Of a stretch of 64,000 bases of DNA, positions 60,719 through 64,000 are shown piece by piece; position 1 is the stretch's first letter; each line of letters begins with the position of its first letter. Under the pieces are notes generated by a model. It saw nothing but the letters and a program-made list of their open reading frames with translations. It was not told the origin of the DNA and did not search any database. Where the stretch lies: positions 125,114 to 189,113 of the forward strand of contig NZ_LMDG01000002.1 of assembly GCF_001426265.1 (NCBI RefSeq), in the 5' to 3' direction. The DNA comes from Rhizobium sp. Root1220. Lineage in GTDB: Bacteria > Pseudomonadota > Alphaproteobacteria > Rhizobiales > Rhizobiaceae. The translations under genes and the position numbers were made by a program.

Positions 60719-61897
60719 ATGCCGTTCGAAACAGATGCTGACGACACGCTTCTGGCAAAGGCGACCGCGCTACGGCAGGCGTTTCACCTCGATGCCGTCG
60801 AGAGGGACAAACAGGGCGGCAGGCCCGTCGAACAGGTCAGGCTTCTGAAGGAAAGTGGCCTGCCCTCGGCACAGATCGCCAAGGGATATGGCGGCCAGGG
60901 CGCCTCATGGCTGACGATCCTGCGGATTGTCAGAGAGTTTGCCAAGACGGATGGATCGCTCGCCCATCTCTTCGGCTATCATCACCTGCCGCTCAACCTC
61001 ATCCTGTTCCGCGGCTCGGCCGCCCAGAAGGAAAAGTGGCTGACCGGCTCGGCGGCGGGCAACTGGATCTGGAGCAATTCCGGAAACGCCTTGTCGAAAA
61101 CGTCGAGCGGCGAAAGGACGGCGACAGGCTGGGTCATCAACGGTAGCCGCCCGTTCTCTTCGGGCTCGCATATCGCCGACTACATCCAGATCTCCTGGGA
61201 GAATACCGATGGGGCACGACTGACCGCCGCCGTTCCCGCCGACCGCGACGGCATCGTCATCGAGAACGACTGGGACGGCATCGGACAGCGACAGACAGGA
61301 AGCGGCACGGTGCGCTTCGTCAATCTCGAGGTTCAGGACGACGAGCTGATCAGTTCGCCGGACGTGCCGCTGACGCCTTATTCCTCCCTCACATCGCTCC
61401 TGCAGCAGAGCGTTCTGCTCAATGTCTTTGTCGGCAGCGCGCAAGGCATACTGGAGGAAGGCCAAGCCTATACGACGACGAGTTCACGGCCGTGGGTCTA
61501 TTCCGGCGTCGAGCGGCACATCGACGACCCGTGGATCAAACGCCAGTACGGCGACCTCTATATCCGCACCCTCGCGGCAACGGAACTCGCCGACAAAGCC
61601 GCCCGCAGCCTCGATGCAGCCTACGCCCTAGGTCCATCGCTGACCGCCGCCGACCGTGGAGCGGCCGCGATCGATATCGCAACCGCCAATGTCTATGCCG
61701 GCGAGGTCGGGCTTGCCGTTTCCAGCGAGGTCTTCGAGGTCATGGGCGCCCGCTCGGCGACCAACGCCAATGGGTTCGACCGCTTCTGGCGCAATATCAG
61801 GACCCACACGCTTCACAATCCCGCCGAGTACAAGAAGCGCACCGTCGGCACATGGCTGCTGACCGGCGAATTCCCGGTGCCGGCCATCTATCGTTGA
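60719..61897 (+). CDS. SfnB/DszC-type flavin monooxygenase
   Basis: The start at 60719 follows AAGGAGG by a few bases (392 residues); upstream frame is rejected. Fold as acyl-CoA dehydrogenases, with SfnB hallmarks DGSLAHLFGYHHLPLN near 85, VIENDWDGIGQRQTGSGTVRF near 180-200 and GFDRFWRNIRTHTLHNPAEY at the end. It is nearly the same type as the gene at 63634. The LLM monooxygenase gene follows after 11 bases. Likely FMNH2-dependent oxidation of a sulfur compound. Confidence 0.87.
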   Translation: MPFETDADDTLLAKATALRQAFHLDAVERDKQGGRPVEQVRLLKESGLPSAQIAKGYGGQGASWLTILRIVREFAKTDGSLAHLFGYHHLPLNLILFRGSAAQKEKWLTGSAAGNWIWSNSGNALSKTSSGERTATGWVINGSRPFSSGSHIADYIQISWENTDGARLTAAVPADRDGIVIENDWDGIGQRQTGSGTVRFVNLEVQDDELISSPDVPLTPYSSLTSLLQQSVLLNVFVGSAQGILEEGQAYTTTSSRPWVYSGVERHIDDPWIKRQYGDLYIRTLAATELADKAARSLDAAYALGPSLTAADRGAAAIDIATANVYAGEVGLAVSSEVFEVMGARSATNANGFDRFWRNIRTHTLHNPAEYKKRTVGTWLLTGEFPVPAIYR

Positions 61898-61908
61898 AAG
61901 GAACCGCA

Positions 61909-63267
61909 ATGGCGAAACGCAAGGACAAGATCAAGCTCGGCGCATTTCTGCTCTTCACCGGGCACCACGTCGCCGCATGGCGGCATCCAAAGGCTTCCGT
62001 CGACACCGAGTTCGAGAACTATCTGGAACTGGCCAAGCTCGCGGAAGCGGCGAAGTTCGACACGATCTTCTTCGCGGATGGCGTTGCCGCGCGCATCAAG
62101 GATGTCGAGGCGGCCAGCCGCAAGGCCCATAGCGGCGTCTATCCATTCGAACCCATCACCCTGCTCTCCGCACTGTCGTCCGTCACCCGCAACATCGGGT
62201 TGATCGCCACCGCTTCCACCAGTTACTCCGATCCCTATAATCTGGCCCGGCAATTCGGTTCGCTCGACCGGTTGAGCGGCGGCCGCGCCGGCTGGAACCT
62301 GGTGACTTCCTCCGACCCCGACGCCGCCTTCAATTTCGGCCACGAGGCACAGATCCTCCATTCCGACCGCTATGAGCGCGCGGAGGAATTCGCCGACGTC
62401 GTGCTCGGCCTCTGGGACAGCTGGGAGGACGATGCCTTCCCGCGCGACCGCGAAAGCGGCCGGTATTTCGACCCGACCAAGCTGCATCGCCTCGATCACA
62501 GCGGAAAGCACTTCAAGGTCCGCGGGCCGCTCAATATTCCACGCTCGCCGCAGGGCCGACCTGTTGTCGTTCAGGCCGGCGCCTCGGAGCCCGGCAAGGA
62601 GCTCGCCGCCCGCACCGCGGAAGCCATCTTCGCCGCCCAGATCACCTTGGAGGAAGCCACCAGCTTCTACGCCGACGTCAAAGGGCGGCTTGCCAAATAC
62701 GGCCGCTCGCATGACGATCTGAAGATCCTGCCCGGTATTTTCCCTGTTGTCGGCCGCACGCGATCGGAGGCGCAGGAGAAGTTCGAATCCCTTCAGGAGC
62801 TTATTCAGCCCGAGGTCGGCTTGAACCTGATTTCGCAGCTTTCCGGCGTTGACCTCAGGGACTATCCGCTTGATGGACCCGTGCCCGAAAATCTTGCCAC
62901 AACAAACGCCGGCAAGAGCCGGCAGGCGCTGGTTCTTGATCTTGCCCGGCGCGAGAACCTCACGATCCGGCAACTCTACCTGCGCATTGCCGGCGCGCGC
63001 GGCCATTGGCAGGTGGTCGGCACACCCGACGAGATCGCCGACACGCTGGAGGAGCGCTTCGAAAACTATGGCGCCGACGGCTTCAATATCATGGCGCCGA
63101 TCATGCCGGGCGGGCTTTCCGATTTCATCGAGCTCGTGGTGCCGGAACTGCGCCGGCGCGGTCTCTTCCGCCACGAATATGAAGGCACCACACTGCGCGA
63201 AAACCTTGGCCTCAAGCGCCCCGAGAACAGCCGCGCCGCCAATCGCAGCGCAGTCGCGGCAGAATAA
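61909..63267 (+). CDS. FMN-dependent monooxygenase, NtaA/SnaA/DszA family (second copy)
   Basis: The product is 452 residues from ATG 61909, with AAAGGAA upstream; the long upstream frame is inside the previous gene. Luciferase-like fold with KIKLGAFLLFTGHHVAAWRH at the start, FDTIFFADGVAAR, FGSLDRLSGGRAGWNLVTS near 120 and VRGPLNIPRSPQGRPVVVQ near 200. It is clearly distinct from the copy at 55029 (about one third identity by eye) and uses FMNH2 from an outside reductase. DUF3088 follows 11 bases later. Confidence 0.87.
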   Translation: MAKRKDKIKLGAFLLFTGHHVAAWRHPKASVDTEFENYLELAKLAEAAKFDTIFFADGVAARIKDVEAASRKAHSGVYPFEPITLLSALSSVTRNIGLIATASTSYSDPYNLARQFGSLDRLSGGRAGWNLVTSSDPDAAFNFGHEAQILHSDRYERAEEFADVVLGLWDSWEDDAFPRDRESGRYFDPTKLHRLDHSGKHFKVRGPLNIPRSPQGRPVVVQAGASEPGKELAARTAEAIFAAQITLEEATSFYADVKGRLAKYGRSHDDLKILPGIFPVVGRTRSEAQEKFESLQELIQPEVGLNLISQLSGVDLRDYPLDGPVPENLATTNAGKSRQALVLDLARRENLTIRQLYLRIAGARGHWQVVGTPDEIADTLEERFENYGADGFNIMAPIMPGGLSDFIELVVPELRRRGLFRHEYEGTTLRENLGLKRPENSRAANRSAVAAE

Positions 63268-63278
63268 GGAGAACAGAC

Positions 63279-63620
63279 ATGAGCCGCGACACGCTCTTTC
63301 TCATCGCCCCCGGCTTCCCGGATCCGAAACGGCCTGGCCAGACCTTCGTCTGCCCCCATTGCAACGCCATTGAGGGCTTGCTTGCCAGCTTCCCCGAGCT
63401 TGCGAGCCGGATCGACGTACAGCGTGTGCCATTCCCTCGCCCGCGTACGCGCGTGATCGAGGCGGTTGGTGAGGAGAACCAATCCTTGCCGGTTCTGGTG
63501 CTCGCCTCCAATCCGCCGCCTGACGCCGCGGACTGGAAAGGCAAGCGCTTCGTCTCCAAGACAAGCCGCATCCTCGAGCTGCTTGCCGAGCGACATGGTT
63601 TTCCGCGACTTCACGACTGA
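63279..63620 (+). CDS. DUF3088 family protein, thioredoxin-like CPHC motif
   Basis: The product is 113 residues. DUF3088 features: RDTLFLIAPGFPDPKRPGQ, FVCPHCNAIEGLLASFPELAS near 24-44, FPRPRTRVIEAVGEENQSLPVLVL. CPHC is the redox motif of thioredoxin/DsbA-like proteins, so it may act as a redox carrier for the neighbouring enzymes. No signal peptide, so cytoplasmic. It is 11 bases after the monooxygenase and 13 bases before the next SfnB-type gene, part of one operon. Confidence 0.8.
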   Translation: MSRDTLFLIAPGFPDPKRPGQTFVCPHCNAIEGLLASFPELASRIDVQRVPFPRPRTRVIEAVGEENQSLPVLVLASNPPPDAADWKGKRFVSKTSRILELLAERHGFPRLHD

Positions 63621-63633
63621 CAGAGGAAAGACG

Positions 63634-64000
63634 ATGACCGTAAAGCCCTCAGGCTTCGAACAAGCCCTGTTGCCTCCCGTGCTCTTCGAGCCGGACCAGA
63701 CCAATCCCTATCTCGCCAAGGCAGTCGAACTCAGAAACATCTTCGCCGTCGATGCCATCGAGCGAGATCAACAGGGCGGACGTCCCACCGAGCAGGTCCG
63801 GCTCCTCAAGGAAAGCGGCCTCGTCAATCTGCTCATTCCCAAGGAATTCGGTGGCGAGGGGCAGCCTTACTCCACGGCGCTGCGCATCGTGCGTGAGTTC
63901 GCCAAGGTCGATGGCTCGCTCGGCCATCTCTTCGGCTATCACTTCAGCCCGATCCAGAATGCGCTGACGAGCGTCCACGACGAACGATCGGCCGCGATCC
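63634..64000 (+). CDS. SfnB/DszC-type flavin monooxygenase (partial, runs off window)
   Basis: The ATG at 63634 follows AGAGGAAAG, and 122 codons are visible before the window end; typical members have about 390-420. The visible part closely parallels the gene at 60719: VELRNIFAVDAIERDQQGGRPTEQVRLLKESGLVN, then EFAKVDGSLGHLFGYHFSPI. It is the third SfnB-type gene of this locus, which points to several substrates or subunits. Confidence 0.88.
   Translation, partial: MTVKPSGFEQALLPPVLFEPDQTNPYLAKAVELRNIFAVDAIERDQQGGRPTEQVRLLKESGLVNLLIPKEFGGEGQPYSTALRIVREFAKVDGSLGHLFGYHFSPIQNALTSVHDERSAAI

Noticed and set aside
61888..63174. 428-codon open frame antisense to the second NtaA-type gene
   Set aside because: Shadow frame; the plus-strand protein is a complete luciferase-fold enzyme.
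1..64000. CRISPR arrays, tRNA or rRNA genes, phage genes, riboswitches
   Set aside because: Looked for regularly spaced repeats, tRNA-like cloverleafs, rRNA signatures and known leader motifs; none convincing.

Overview
This 64 kb window is a GC-rich alphaproteobacterial segment, almost certainly from the family Rhizobiaceae (Rhizobium, Ensifer or Agrobacterium group). The main evidence is a succinoglycan-type exopolysaccharide (exo) cluster at 1-13.8 kb whose protein sequences and gene sizes match Sinorhizobium meliloti exo genes, together with a Porin_2-type porin, several Rrf2 and Lrp regulators and many ABC uptake genes. I see no rRNA, tRNA, CRISPR array, phage or plasmid replication gene. 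Assignments come from reading the sequence and remembered family motifs; no database search was run.

Region 1 (1-13.8 kb) holds exoF and exoY on minus, exoX and exoU on plus, exoW on minus, then a tight plus-strand run exoH-exoK-exoL/A-exoM-exoO-exoP. Compared with the S. meliloti layout, exoV, exoT, exoI and exoN are absent from their usual places, and exoL and exoA are one uninterrupted reading frame. Region 2 (13.8-24 kb) is housekeeping and regulation: a Ser/Thr-type phosphatase, a DszC/SfnB-like flavoprotein, two Rrf2 regulators, NAD synthetase, an orphan transhydrogenase-alpha-like protein, a porin, and an Lrp regulator divergent from a tryptophan-2,3-dioxygenase-like gene.

Region 3 (24-33.3 kb) is a coherent catabolic locus. 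A branched-chain-amino-acid-type ABC transporter and a FAD oxidoreductase lie on minus. They are divergent from a GntR regulator followed by DUF3830, TIGR04076, aldo/keto reductase, NTF2-like and substrate-binding genes. Substrate unknown. Region 4 (33.3-47 kb) is mixed: a secreted lectin-like protein, a ZntB/CorA transporter, an amine oxidase, a formylglycine-generating enzyme / HAD phosphatase / arylsulfatase group that shares a 19-bp upstream motif, an aromatic hydroxylase, small stress-type proteins and an HWE-type kinase with a single-domain response regulator.

Region 5 (47-55 kb) is a complete malonate decarboxylase operon (mdcACDEGBFH) with a decayed IS630-family transposase on its left and a probable IS3-family remnant on its right, which suggests acquired DNA. 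Region 6 (55-64 kb) looks like an organosulfur-acquisition locus: FMN-dependent DszA/NtaA-type monooxygenases, several SfnB/DszC-type flavoproteins, a rhodanese-repeat protein, a Tat-exported substrate-binding protein and a DUF3088 thioredoxin-like protein. The last gene runs off the window end, as exoF does at the start.
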